64,000 bases of DNA from Elymus sibiricus (GCA_039707655.1 CM077665.1:294194205-294258204); one strand, 5' to 3'. Shown: positions 46,230 through 56,993, counted from the first letter of the stretch. Made by a program: numbers and translations. The notes: a model not told the origin generated them from the letters alone.

Positions 46230-47114
46230 TGTCGGAATCGGGGCTCCGCAAAACCCAACAAGGTTCGAACACTGGACCTGTGCAAAGATATGAACCGGCC
46301 CGAAGTCCCAACTTGTCACCCTACGGCCTAGCTGTGTCGAGTAAGTTTGAGCGGGGAAGGAGATGGACTCGGAGATTTACCCAGGTTCGGGCCACCTTGC
46401 GGTGTAAAACCCTACTCCTGCTTTGGGGTGGATTGGCCTCTTGAGGAGGCTGTGGATGAACTAATATAGTGGTTGGGTGGCCTCACGAGGGCACTTGGTG
46501 GTGATGAACTAGATCCGATCCGACCTCCCTCTACCATGGGAGCTCGTCCCTATTTATAGGGGCCATGGTCCTCTTCCCACGTCGAACAGGCGGGAAGGGA
46601 TCCCACAACGGCAAAATTTGAAAGGGGACAAGTAGTACACCCTATCCTGACTAAAGGTGGTCTTCGCCTGCAAAGCTTCCGGGTGTGACGCAGAAGTGGG
46701 CTCGGCGATGACATCCGTCCTACCGAGCTCGTGGTCTTGGTCCTCTTGTACCGAGAAGGAAACCTTTGGAGGGTTCCTTGGGAACCCATGTACGTCCTTG
46801 TCTCCTTTGCGCAAAAGAGGAAACTGTCCTCCCTCTACGCCTACTGGCGCCCGTCTGGCTTGGCCGTCAGAACCCATGTCACCCCGGCCTCACGAGGCCG
46901 GGTACTTGCATAGGAATCTCCGCTCCTCAGGAGGCGGCCTGAAGGGTGCGACTCCTCCGGAGGTCTTGGCGTAATCCTCCCCCCGAGGCGGGGGATCTCG
47001 CGAGGGCCTTGACCCGGGGGGCCTATTGCGGGGCCGTACCAGGCCTTTGTGGTGGGCCACGCGCTGGGCCGCAAGCAAGCAGATATGGGTACCCTCGATC
47101 CCAGAACGCCGACA
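46230..47114 (-). repeat. 5' LTR of element H
   Basis: On the minus strand it begins TGTCGGCGTTCTGGGATCGA and ends GGGGCTCCGATTCCGACA-like (885 bp). A TATA box CCTATAAATAGGG (minus) lies near 46555. Same family as the LTR at 60954-61851. Its right edge abuts the antisense gene of element E. Confidence 0.88.
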
Positions 47115-48802
47115 ATTTTGCTTTCCCTATTTTTGTCTTCTTGAACTTCTTCTAAGTCCAACTTTTCTGTTTCTTCCCCTGTTTTTGAAGATCTGCCCCC
47201 GGTCGAGGACATGGATGTTGATGCCACCATCGGGGAGATAGCCAAGGAGGCGGCCACGGAGGCCAACCGGACCACAGCAGAGGAAGGAGCCGCCAGTAAG
47301 GCTACTGAGGAGGCCGGCAAGAAGGCTACCGAGGAACTAGTACCGGAGGTGGCTGCAGATATTGAGGAAATTTCTGTCTCAGGAGTGCCTGGGAAAGGCA
47401 TGTTCATCACGGTGGAAGCAATCTATAAGGCTGCTACCGGCCCGTCGACATCGGAAGCACCCCCTCCTAGTCGATACCTCAAAGTCAGCGATCTGCAATT
47501 CACCAGTGTCCCCGGTGACGCGATCCTCCAAGCTTTCTCTAAGGAAAGATATCTTGAATACATAGTCGCCGTAGCTGGAGGGCCGGTGACAGTCGATCCC
47601 TTTGTTGGTAGTGACGATGATAAGGAGCACGCCATCCTCTCCTCCATCAACAAGTTCTTCAAGCAGCTGTGGACCAACTATGGCAACCGCTCAGAGAGGT
47701 TGGACCGCCGAGAAGCCATCCTTGCCGAGGCAGAGGCTAGGTTTCAGGAGCGTCTTGGCGAGACATGCACTTGGTTCACAGAGAGCCGTCAAGACCTCAC
47801 CAACCGGCCGGCTGATCTCACCAAGGCAGTGGCAAAGTTTGTCAATCCAAAACCGACACCGAGATGGCATGGGAAGAAGCCGATCGAAGGATCACTGCCG
47901 CTGACGCAGATCTCATCAAGCATAAGGCCCAACTCGCTTCCCATGAACAAGACCTTGCCGCTCAGGAAGCTGCCCTCATAGCCAAGCTCGAGACCCAACT
48001 GGAGAAGTGGATCCAGGAGTTGGAAGAGGGGCATAAAGATGTCCTCGAGAAGCAAGTGGTAGAGTATGTCGGCATGCTTCAGGAGGCCGTTAAGGCTACT
48101 GAACTCGCCCAAACTGCCAAGACTGAGCTGGAGAGCAAAGTACAAAAGCTAGAATTAGATCTTGCCGCATCCAGGAAGGAGGTATCAAGGCTATCGGAGG
48201 ACATCTAGAAGATGGCCCACACCTTGGCGGAGATGCAAGTGATGATTTCTGACAAGACAAAGAGCTATCTGTTGACTCACTGTCGATCTGAGGGTCAAGG
48301 TGAGCACCTATGAAGACAACCGCGAGGCTGCAAATACCAGGGAGCGATCTCTGCTTGAAGATCTCCACAAGGAGAAGGACTTGCTTAGTTCTTCCGCCCA
48401 CAATTTCAACGAGCTGAAGCAGAACCTAGACTTGTGGACTGAGCAACTCATGGATATCATCGGCAAGCTCTCCGCTCAACTCGCTGTCATGGTCTTGTCG
48501 AAATGTGCATTCCCCACGAAAGCAGGGAGGCACCAAGCGTCAGGTTGTCCATCTTCTTCGAGAAGCTTGTCGGGGTGTTGGAGAAGTACGAGGAAGGGCA
48601 AGTCGACAAATTCAAGAGGGGGTACCACGATCTCTACTGTGGGGTGCTCGACAAGATATTCGTGAAGGTCGCTATCCACAACCCCGAGATTGGTCTCACC
48701 AAGGCCTTCTCCAAGCTACCGAAGGACAGCGATAACAATGCCATCGAAGCCCTTGTCGCTCCTATTTCTGAGAGGGTCAGCTCGGTGAGCTTGAAGAAGT
48801 GA
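47115..48802 (+). pseudogene. Antisense accessory gene of element E (coiled coil)
   Basis: Opposite in strand to element E, whose pol lies on the minus strand at 55544-59929, and separated from it only by inserted element D. The probable acceptor TTTTTGAAG at ~47190 is followed by an open frame with MDVDATIGEIAKEAATEAN (47211). It continues through a domain around VSDLQFTSVPGD and AILQAFSKERYLEYIV, then a long coiled coil (47864-48470). It ends in FFEKLVGVLEKY...HDLYCGVLDKIFVKV...SKLP, which aligns with the C-terminal domain of the antisense ORFs of A, D and G. Frameshifts near 47850, 48290 and 48495 and TAG at 48206-48208 break it. Exon 1 is lost at the junction with element H. Function unknown. 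Confidence 0.65.
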
Positions 48803-49204
48803 ACTCACCTTACTCCATCCTTGTAGTTAGCGCTACGCATGCATCAAAGACATTTATCTTGAATTAGCACTTCACTTTTGTCTCTGGATGTAATATATCT
48901 TGTTTACTGAAATGAATGGCTGATTTCCCTCATATTTGATTCTGCACTTGTATGTTTTCAAACCCTACGCTTGCCAGAAACACTTGCCGGTGCGCACATT
49001 CTTGTCGCGAGCGCTATAGGAACGAATCCTTAGCAGCCTACCAGAAATGTCGCTGCCGGCAAGGCCACCTTGCCATTCTTGGTGCAGCTACTTTAGTTGC
49101 TGAGCAGACATGAAACAACCTAAGAGGGCAAACAATCTCGACAAGTGTCCTTCGCCTGCAGGTTTTCTCATACAAATGTCAAAATATTTCAAGGAAAAAT
49201 AGCT
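48803..49204. other. Element E, 3' flank of its antisense gene
   Basis: Untranslated remainder of element E up to the insertion site of D. The last five bases (TAGCT, 49200-49204) are the target duplication repeated at 55242-55246. Confidence 0.65.
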
Positions 49205-50039
49205 TGTCGGATTTCGGGCTCCGCAAAACCCTAAGGAATTCGAACCCAGGGGCGTGTGCGTATATTCCCCAATAGCTTCGCCCCCTTCAAGCTCGCAACA
49301 CAATACCCCTGCTCGATGGTGAGGAAGACGATGGCACACAGGAGTTTACCCAGGTTCGGGCCGCTGCGAAGCGTAAAACCCTACTCCTGCTTTTGATGGA
49401 TTGCCTCGCGAGGAGGTTTGTGGATGAACTAGTACAGCAGTGTGTTTGCGGGTGGTTGCCTTCCCCTGTACCGAGCTACTTGGTCTCTTTTTATAGCGGC
49501 CCGGGTCCTCTTCCCTTATCACAATGGCGGGAAGGGATCCCACAACGGCCAAATTTGAAAGGGGACATGAGGTACACCCTATCCTGACGAAAGGCAGTCT
49601 TCGCCTGCAAAGTTGGTGGTGGTGACGCGGTGGTGGGCTTGCCGGTGACATCCGTCCTGCTGCACTTGCTGACCCGGTCTTGTTGCACCAGAATGGGAAC
49701 CTTGGGCGGGGATCCTTGGGAACCCGCTTTCATCCTTGTCGCCTTTGCACAAAAGAGGAAACTGCTCCTTCTGGCGTGCTGGCGCCCGCCTGGCCCGGCT
49801 GTCGTTACCCCTGGCCTCCTGAGGTCGTGTGTTGCATAGGAGTCTCCGCCGCTCGGGAGGAGGCCTGAGGAGGCCTACTGCCCCGCGGGTTGGGGCGCGG
49901 TTTCCATCGTGAGCTGGGGGCCTCGCGAGGGTCTTGTATAGATCGAGGCCGCGCCGGGCCGTACTTGGCCGTCGAGGTGGGGCACGCCTTGGGCCGCAGA
50001 CAGGCAAGTCTAGGTACCCTGGTATCCAGAACGTCGACA
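49205..50039 (-). repeat. 3' LTR of element D
   Basis: Partner of 54407-55241. The TATA box on the minus strand (GCTATAAAAAGAG) lies near 49495-49483. The PPT complement (GTAGCCCCCGGGCCC) follows at 50041-50055. Confidence 0.93.
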
Positions 50040-50234
50040 GTAGCCCCCGGGCCCGAGGCGCGCTCGAGTTAGCTTCGGGGCGAAGCCACGGTGGTGGGCC
50101 GGAGCGCCGTGGGCCCCAATCGTCTGCGGCCCTGACACGACGCGTGGCGTGCCGCGAGGCGTAGACATCTCGGCTCCCCGAAGGGTCGGGAACCGCCTTG
50201 AGTCGAATTCACACCCGGTCTGCACGCCTCCTTG

Positions 50235-50430
50235 GCCATCATTACCCTCCTTTGAATGCTCCTGACTCCTGGCGCCCTCCCCGCCTCAGGCCACGCGGAT
50301 GTGACCCGATGGGGCAGGGGAAGCGACGTGAGGTAGGATGGCACGCCGGTCGAGTGTCGCACGCGCCGCTCGAGGTGCCCGGCGACTCCACTTCCCACGA
50401 TGCCACGCGTGCAACAGTTGTGCTTATAAA
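50235..50430 (+). promoter_or_regulatory. Promoter of antisense gene, element D
   Basis: A CCATCATTACCCTCC motif (50237-50251) is followed 174 bp later by TATAAACCCGCC (50425-50436), 99 bp before the ATG. Copy G has the identical 12-mer and nearly identical spacing to the upstream motif (175 bp). Activity is inferred. Confidence 0.6.
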
Positions 50431-50528
50431 CCCGCCCTGCCCGGGGGGCCTTGCCATCTCGTCGCGCCTTCTCGCTTTCCTTCCTTCCAAGTTATCCTCC
50501 CCGTCTTCCTCCTTTCCTTTGCTCTCCC

Positions 50529-51413
50529 ATGGAGAACGGCGGAAGCGCAGCAGGTGCGGGGGGGGGGGGGGGGGGGGGGGGGGGCGCTCGGAGCCCACCG
50601 CTCCGCCGGCGGCCTCCGGACGCAGCGGTGGGGGGCCTTCAAGGCCGGCCCAGGTCCGCCGGCGCTGGGCCATCGTTGATGAGTAAGTTCCTTGTCTCCT
50701 GCGTCCTTCTCCCATAATCGCAACTGCTGTGCCGGTCTTGATCGTTCCTTCCTCCCAGGGTGCCCGCGCCCAAGAGGCGCCGGCTCGAGGAACTCCAGGA
50801 GGTGGCGGACGCGCTGATTTTCCAGCTCGCGGGCGCCGAGGCAACCCTCCAGGCCGCTCTCCGGGGCGAGGCGGAGGCTCGCGCGGAGCTGGCGTCGCTC
50901 CAGACCTAGGTCCAGGGGGGCATGGACGCCGTGCAGGCCGCCCAGGACGAGGCGGCCCATGCAAAGCTGCTAGAGGCGCAGCGCGCCAAGCAGTACCGGG
51001 ACATCGCCCTCTGCGCCGTCGGCGTGGTGAGCCAGTTCGTTGAAGAGGACCCCGTGCTTCCGTGTGCGCACGGCGACGGGGGCTACCTCAACTTCTTCGA
51101 CAAGGTGGTGGAGGCGCTGGGAACGGGCGTCTCCCGGGTCGACGAGGACAGTGCGTCCAGCGCGCGCGACCTCCTGGACCTCACGCTGACCCGGGTCTTC
51201 TCCAATCTTCGCCGCCTCGCCCCGGAGCTCAACCTCCTCCGCGTCATGGAGCCGGTGCCGGAGGAGCTCTAGAGGCCCCTCAGGGACGAGACGCGTCCCC
51301 ACGTGGAGTCCCTGGTGGAACGGTTCGTCCAGGAGCCCCTCTCCGACGAGGGCGACGACTCCGGCGCTGCGTCAGGCGACGGTCCGGGCGGCGACAGCGG
51401 CTCCTCCGCCTAG
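50529..51413 (+). pseudogene. Spliced antisense gene of element D
   Basis: Exon 1 starts at ATG 50529-50531 (MENGGSAAGAG), passes through a run of 27 G (50558-50584) and ends RPAQVRRRWAIVDE at donor GA^GTAAGT. The intron is 50683-50758 (76 bp, acceptor CCCAG). Exon 2 opens VPAPKRRRLEELQEVADAL and forms a coiled coil (QAAQDEAAHAKLLEAQRAKQ). The C-terminal domain follows with YLNFFDKVVEALGTGV and DLLDLTLTRVFSNL (51168-51209), then a Ser/Gly/Asp-rich tail. Relative to the ATG the G run puts exon 1 out of frame, and TAGs lie at 50907-50909 and 51270-51272. Same architecture as G and the end of A. No known enzyme motif; a structural or nucleic-acid-related role is only a guess. Confidence 0.75.
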
Positions 51414-52600
51414 TCCTCCCCTGTTTTCTTTCCTCAGTTCCTGTCATGCCAAGCAACATCTGCCCCCTGGGGGCGTTAACTTTTGTGTTTTTACCTTCGT
51501 ACTCCTTCCCTTTTTTGAGCTGTCGATCATTTGTTTTGCGTGGCGCATCCCTGCTTCTCCTGCGGGGCCTTACGCCATTGCCGATGCTCCGCGGTGCCCC
51601 CCTGAAAAGCCCGCGAGGGTATCGCGCCAAGACCAGTGCCGACGTCTGGCTGGGTCCTCACGGGACGGGTCCTCCTGAGGGGGAGCGCTCCGTCCCCGAG
51701 GACAGACCCTTAGCCCTACCGCCTAGAGTGGCCGGACTCCTTCCCTTGCGCTGCTCTCCCTTGCTCCTGGAACCTCAAGAATCCCGAAGAGGTCGCGTAG
51801 CGGACGGTAGTGCCTGCATTTTCACGTTAGCGCTCTTGCCTCCCGGCCGGCATAGGGGTCATTGACTGATTAGAAGGTTCTGCATTTCTTAGGTGTGTGT
51901 ACTTAGCTCATTGGGTCGTAGCGGGCTCGAGCGTAGGGGGGCGTAGGTGGAACGTCCAGGGAGGTCGAGGATCCCGCCGGGGAGAGCTTCTTCCTTGCTT
52001 TTGGGTGGTCCGGGAGCCCTTTCTTCACTCTGCGTCGATGGGGCCCAATCCTGAGCATACCTCGACCACCGTAGGACCGTCCGGATCACCAGGACGGAAC
52101 CAGGGGGCGGGGCCTCGGCCACAATTGGGTCGTCCGGATCACCAGGATGAGACCAAGGGGCGCGGAGCTGCACGATTGGTGAGGTTCTCGAGACGCATTG
52201 CTCAGGAGTCCCCCTTGACGCCCAAGCGACTTCCTTACCTTTCCGCGGGCCACCGTACCGGGGGGCGCCCGGGACTCCCGAGGCTTCGTGAAGTCATGCC
52301 GGGTTGCGGGCGGAGCTCCCGAGCGGGGGTCGACCGTTTTTAGGGGATGGGCACCCTCGAGGTGACATGTCCTTGCCGGCCTGCCCCGAGAGGCCACAGG
52401 GGGGCCAAAGGGAGCGAGCCGTGCTTGGTGGGGGTGTCAATCCAAATAGAAATAAGACTTCAAGGCCAGAAGGAAGAGTCACGAAGAGATAAAAGTTCCC
52501 CCCCTTTTTTGAAATGGAATCTTGAAACTTTCAACTTCATTGTAAAAAGTGGCAATTCGAATCACAAAAAGAAGCAAGCAACCGCCGCGTCCGGCACCTA
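51414..52600. other. Element D, non-coding region 3' of the antisense gene
   Basis: No recognised gene. It includes a near-duplicate phrase, GGTCGTCCGGATCACCAGGA (52074-52095 and 52128-52147), in two tandem units of about 53 bp. Element G has similar sequence after its antisense gene. Confidence 0.5.
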
Positions 52601-52790
52601 GGCTAGTCTTCGCTTTGGTCTTCCCCCAGCGCGGAGCGTAGGGAATCCACGTTGCGTGGGCATAGCCATTGGAGGGCAGTGTTGTCCGCCAGCGCGGAGC
52701 ATGGGGCTTCCACTTGGGCGTGGGATGGAACCCCTCCGCGTCCTCGGGGGGCTCCGGGCATATACATCCCACTCATTATCACGTGAGAGT
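52601..52790 (-). repeat. Partial copies of the 60-bp repeat seen in element C
   Basis: The minus strand reads CCCAAGTGGAAGCCCCATGC...CCGCGCTGGCGGA, the same unit as 30541-30780, in about one and a half diverged copies. It ties D to the same element lineage as C. Confidence 0.65.
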
Positions 52791-53183
52791 GTCACGGCCG
52801 AAGATAGCTGGGCAAGCCCCCAGGCGTGGCACGGCGACATAGGGTGGGTCCCGAACGGGCCCTCGAGCGTGGGGCGAGCCCCCCACGCCCTTCGCAGGGA
52901 GCGCCCATTCCGGAGTAGGGCCTCAGGCTCTCGGAAGCCCGAGGACGGATGTCGTCGTTGCAGTGGCGCCGCAGCCCCCTGCGCCGCGTGCGTGGCTTGC
53001 CGCGGGGGCCCTTCGCCGAGCGCAGAACGTTCACCAAAGGCGGCGCCCCAGTGCACCTCGCTGGGGTGCCCGGGGGCCCCCCGTAGGTACCCCACCGCTC
53101 ATCCCCGGGCAGGACGAACCAGGCCCGGAGACACGGGTGAGTTCATGAGCGCTCGCCGCTGGTCGAGCGAAACCCGGCCCAGA
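52791..53183. other. Element D, GC-rich sequence without a gene
   Basis: Open in several frames because of high GC content. No domain is recognised. Confidence 0.5.
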
Positions 53184-53453
53184 GACATGGGCGTACGTTC
53201 CACCCTCCGCCTCCGGGTGGGAGTCGCCCTGCCAGGGGACATGGGCGTGTGTTCCACCCTTCGTCTCCTGGCTGGGGGTGCCTGGCCTGGAGACATGGGC
53301 GTGTGTTCCACCCTCCGTCTCCAGGTTGGAAACGCCTGGCCAGGGGACATGGGCGTATGTTCCACCCTCCGTCTCCTGGCTGGTGTCACCCTGCCTGAGG
53401 ACATGGGCGTATGTTCCACCCTCCGTCGCCAGGCAGCCGACACCCAGTCCGCG
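53184..53453 (+). repeat. 54-bp tandem repeat, element D
   Basis: Five units exactly 54 bp apart (starts at 53184, 53238, 53292, 53346 and 53400), each beginning GACATGGGCGT and containing TTCCACCCTCCGTCTCC. Being a multiple of three, it stays open on both strands (18-residue repeats). Confidence 0.92.
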
Positions 53454-54387
53454 GACCCAAGCGCTTGCCAAAGGTGGCCCCCTACCAGCGTGTGCGCCTC
53501 ACGAGGCTGCCAGCGCCTGGCATCCTCATGAGGCTGGCCCCGCCAGCCGCGCTCATGAGGCTGTTCGCACCAGCCTCGACGAGAGCCTCTCGCGGGACCG
53601 CGCACGCTCCTTCTGTTGTCGTGGTAGCTGGCGCCGTCCCTTCATGGCCTGAGCGCTCGCCGACATGGTCGGGGTAGAGTCGCGCGAGCCCCCAGGCGTT
53701 GGTGTAGATGGGTCGCCGGACGCCCTGCCTCGATCCGCCGGGAGTCCCAGAGGGTGCGTTATGGTGCCTTCCTGCCGTGGTTGATAGCTCCCGCTGGCCC
53801 CTGCCGGCACCAAGGGCCAACTCCTGCATGCCCGACGAGCCAGGTCGCATCTCCGGCCGGTGCGGGTCGCGTCGCACGTCCCCGGCACGCCCATACGCCC
53901 TCGGCTCCCTGGCGGCTGGTTGAGCGACCTCGTGGGCGCGAGCCCGCTCATGGGCCGTCCCGAGGGTGAGTGCCTAGACCGCGCCCGTCGAGGTTGCGCC
54001 TATGGTGGCGTGGCATATCCAACTGTCATAGCATCCGTGGGCAACGGGAAAGGGCCGCAACCCACGGGCTACGAGGAGCGCGATTCGCCCGCGTGCCGGG
54101 TCACGGTGAGCCCGAGGAGGTGTCGTCGTGACGTGGACGATGGGGAAGTTCAGGGCGGTGAGGGCTCGTCGCGTGGTTGTTGAAGGCGACAGCCCCCGGT
54201 GCCCGTCCAAGACCGGGCTGGAGATGGCACCTTCCGACGACGAAGCGGGGCAGCGCTGGATGCCGAGGTCTGGTCGCGTCGCCTAAGCAACTCGGGAGCC
54301 CGTCGTTCAGCGCGGGCTCGGCGCCCTTAGCCATGGAAGCACCGAGCGGAGGCAGGGCAAAGTTTCAGCGAGGACGCCGACACGCCC
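53454..54387 (-). other. Element D leader region, no gag recognisable
   Basis: Between the 54-bp repeat and the PBS. An ATG at 54334 (minus) opens a 77-residue frame (MAKGAEPALNDGLP) where gag should start, but no gag domain follows. Confidence 0.5.
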
Positions 54388-54406
54388 CCTACCTGGCGCG
54401 CCAAAT
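54388..54406 (-). promoter_or_regulatory. Primer binding site of element D
   Basis: TTTGGCGCGCCAGGTAGGG on the minus strand directly after the 5' LTR; same as in H. Confidence 0.8.
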
Positions 54407-55241
54407 GTCGGATTTCGGGTTCTGCAAAACCCTAAGGAATTCGAACCCAGGAGCATGTGCGAAGATTCCCCAACAGCTTCGCCCCCTCCAAGCTCGCAAC
54501 ACAATACCCCCGCTCGATGGCGAGGAAGATGATGGCACACAAGGGTTTACCCAGGTTCGGTCCGCTGCGAAGCGTAAAACCCTACTCCCGCTTTTGATGA
54601 ATTGCCTCGCGAGGAGGTTTGTGGATGAACTAGTACAGCGGTGTGTTTGCGGGGTGGTTGCCTTCCCCTCTACCGAGCTACTTGGTCTCTTTTTATAGCG
54701 GCCCGGGTCCTCTTCCCTTATCGCAATAGCGGGAAGGGATCCCACAACGGCCAAATTTGAAAGGGGACAGGAGGTACACCCTATCCTGACGAAAGGCGGT
54801 CTTCGCCTGCAAAGTTGGTGGTGGTGACGCGGTGGTGGGCTCGCCGGTGACATCCGTCCTGCTGCTCTTGCTGACCCGGTCTTGTTGCACCGGAATGGAA
54901 ACCTTTGGCGGGGCTCCTTGGGAACCCATGTTCGTCCTTGTCGCCTTTGCACAAAAGAGGAAACTGCTCCTTCTGGCGTGCTGGCGCCCGCCTGGCCTGG
55001 CTGTCGTTACCCCTGGCCTCCTGAGGTCGTGTGTTGCATAGGAGTCTCCGCCGCTCGGGAGGAGGCCTGAGGAGGCCTACTACCCCGCGGGTTGGGGTGC
55101 GGTTTCCCTCGTGAGCTGGGGGCCTCGCGAGGGTCTTGTATAGAGCGAGGCCGCGCGAGGCCATACTTGGCCGTCGAGGTGGGCCACGGCTTGGGCCGCA
55201 GGCAGGCAAGTCTGGGTACCCTGGTATCCAGAACGCCGACA
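54407..55241 (-). repeat. 5' LTR of element D
   Basis: 835 bp, partner of 49205-50039. The TATA box (GCTATAAAAAGAG on the minus strand) lies near 54700-54688. Confidence 0.93.
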
Positions 55242-55543
55242 TAGCTACAACTAAGAACTTAAAGTTTATATAACTTAGCTTTTCTTTGTTGTATCTCTTG
55301 TCGCAAAACGATCGACCTTGAACGTCTTTCAGGGTGTCCATACCATCACTCCCCCCGAGAGAACTTGCACGCGGGGCTCCTTTTGTCCTTTGAGAAAAAG
55401 AAATTATAGAAAAGAGGAGGCTAGGAATCTTGTTAGTTCAACAACCATTTCACGCAAGTTATGGTGATCACAACATTTCTTACAACATACATAAAATAAA
55501 TATGTACTTTGACAAAAAGTTCCAAAACACTTAGCTTTATTGA
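55242..55543 (-). other. Element E, between integrase and insertion D
   Basis: Untranslated part of element E after its integrase stop, AT-rich. It begins with the TAGCT target duplication of D. Confidence 0.6.
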
Positions 55544-56487
55544 TTATGCACAGGATCTTCGCCTGGCTTTGTACAAACGTTTACATGCCTGCCGAGAGAG
55601 TTGTACAAAATGGGTCACGGGGAGTCCCGGCAACTGTGCCTCACAGCTGTGATAGCTGTGCAAGCCTTGCTGGTACCGAGCGACACGCAGGGCATCCGGA
55701 AGACGATCTTCCTCGAGGAGAAATGCGTCATCTTGCCCACAGTTTCTCTTGCTCGTCTTCATCGAAGGCGTGCGCTCGAGGTGACCCGTATGTGAGTTCC
55801 GTGGGGAGTACTACCTCTGCACCGTAGACCAGGGAGAAGGGTGTCTTGCCGGTGGCTCGATTTGATCTCGTTCCGAGTGACAAAAGAACTGCCAGTAGCT
55901 CATCAATCCAGCGCCTTCCGCACTTGTGTAGCTTGTCAAAAGTTCTTGCCTTGAGGCTACCCAACACTTCAACATCCATCCTTTCTAGTTGGCCATTTCT
56001 TCTGGGGTGAGCAACAGACAAAAAGAAAATTTTGGTGCCAAGATCTTGGCAGTACTGCATGAAGGTGTTATCGGTGAACTATGTGTCCTTGTCGGTGATG
56101 ATCATGTTGGGCTTACCAAGTCGACAAACTATTACTCTGAAAAACTTGACGGTTGCTTGTGCTGTTACTTTCCTCATTGGTTCTACCTCAGTCCACTCCG
56201 TAAACTTGTCGATTGCAATGAACAAGCATTCGAAGCCCACGATAGCATGGGGGAAAGGGCTGACGATGTCAAGCCCCAAACTAGGAAGGTCCAGGAGAGT
56301 GGTATTGTTTGAAGGGCTTGTGATGGCTAACATATTTTCTTGGCAAGTAATTTGCATGGTTCACATTTACCACCGCCAAGGCATCTTGAAGGACTGTCCG
56401 CCAGTAGAATCCTTGTCGGAACGCCTTGCCAACAAGCGCGCGAGAACTAATATGGGAACCGCACATCCCTTCATGTATCCCCGCCAA
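55544..56487 (-). pseudogene. Gypsy integrase, element E
   Basis: Zinc-binding region near 56480-56330 (SSRALVGKAFRQGFYW). Core with GLDIVSPF (first Asp), MIITDKDT in place of the usual D-N-G-T block, and NGQLERMD with the third catalytic Glu. TPFSLVYGAEVVLPTEL and YQQGLHSYH follow. Frames change near 56355, 56080 and 55760, and the C-terminal GPF module is degenerate. Upstream (56488-56829) lies decayed RNase H/integrase linker. Inactive; it identifies E as a Gypsy element on the minus strand. Confidence 0.8.
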
Positions 56488-56829
56488 CAGCTTCTGTCCA
56501 TCTTCCTAGGGAATGCACTTCAATTTCACCCTAGTTGGCCTTCTCTTGTACAGGATGCTTTCCACAAACTGGTACATGGTCGACTATCGGGATACTCTTT
56601 TAGCTTCTTCCTGCCCTTCGGGAAGTTCTCCTGTTTGAAACTGTTGGACAATTTGTTGCGCCCATGCCGGGGCTTGTGGCTCGACAACAAGGACTAAAGG
56701 CATCTCTTCTATTGCGGGTGCACTGGCTTCAACTACAAGAATTGAAGGTTCAGCTGGAGCCTATTGCTCACCGGCAAGCTATTTCCTGTTCCCGGCAACT
56801 TTCTTGGCGGTGGCTGGCAGCTCTGCTCA

Positions 56830-56990
56830 AAAGTAGTCACCAGAGTTGATCTTTCTCTTCTTGACTTCCCGGTTTGATGGGGTGACGGATGGTTGATTCA
56901 GTTGGAGTACAAAAGTCCCTAGTTCCACAGGTAGCCTTTGTGCAGCTTGTTTTGACATGTCATCAGCAATGCTGTTTTCCACATGAGGTA
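56830..56990 (-). pseudogene. RNase H C-terminal end, element E (proximal to CACTA J)
   Basis: Continues the RNase H of 59082-59870 after the CACTA J insertion: PHVENSIADDMSKQAAQRLP, then GTFVLQLNQPSV, typical of the RNase H to integrase linker. The break between the two halves is exactly at the TGT duplication. Confidence 0.8.
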
Positions 56991-56993
56991 TGT

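Larger units (their letters stand above)
49205..55241 (-). mobile_element. Complete non-autonomous LTR retrotransposon D
   Basis: Two LTRs of exactly 835 bp (49205-50039 and 54407-55241), termini TGTCGG...CCGACA (the inner end of the left copy reads TCGACA), flanked by the 5-bp duplication TAGCT (49200-49204, 55242-55246). PBS at 54406-54388 and a PPT beside 50040 fix the orientation as minus. The 4.4 kb interior has no gag or pol. Instead it carries a spliced antisense gene near the 3' LTR, minisatellites and GC-rich non-coding sequence. It must rely on another element's proteins. The LTRs differ by several percent by eye, mostly transitions, so it is older than the Copia insertion. It sits inside element E. 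Confidence 0.93.

Noticed and set aside
45693..46319. 208-residue ORF spanning LTR, PBS and leader of element H
   Set aside because: Starts inside the LTR and reads through the PBS. The plausible gag start is the ATG at 46168 in another frame.
52656..53531. 291-residue ORF through the 54-bp repeats
   Set aside because: The frame is open because 54 is divisible by three. The opposite strand is open too, and there is no domain.
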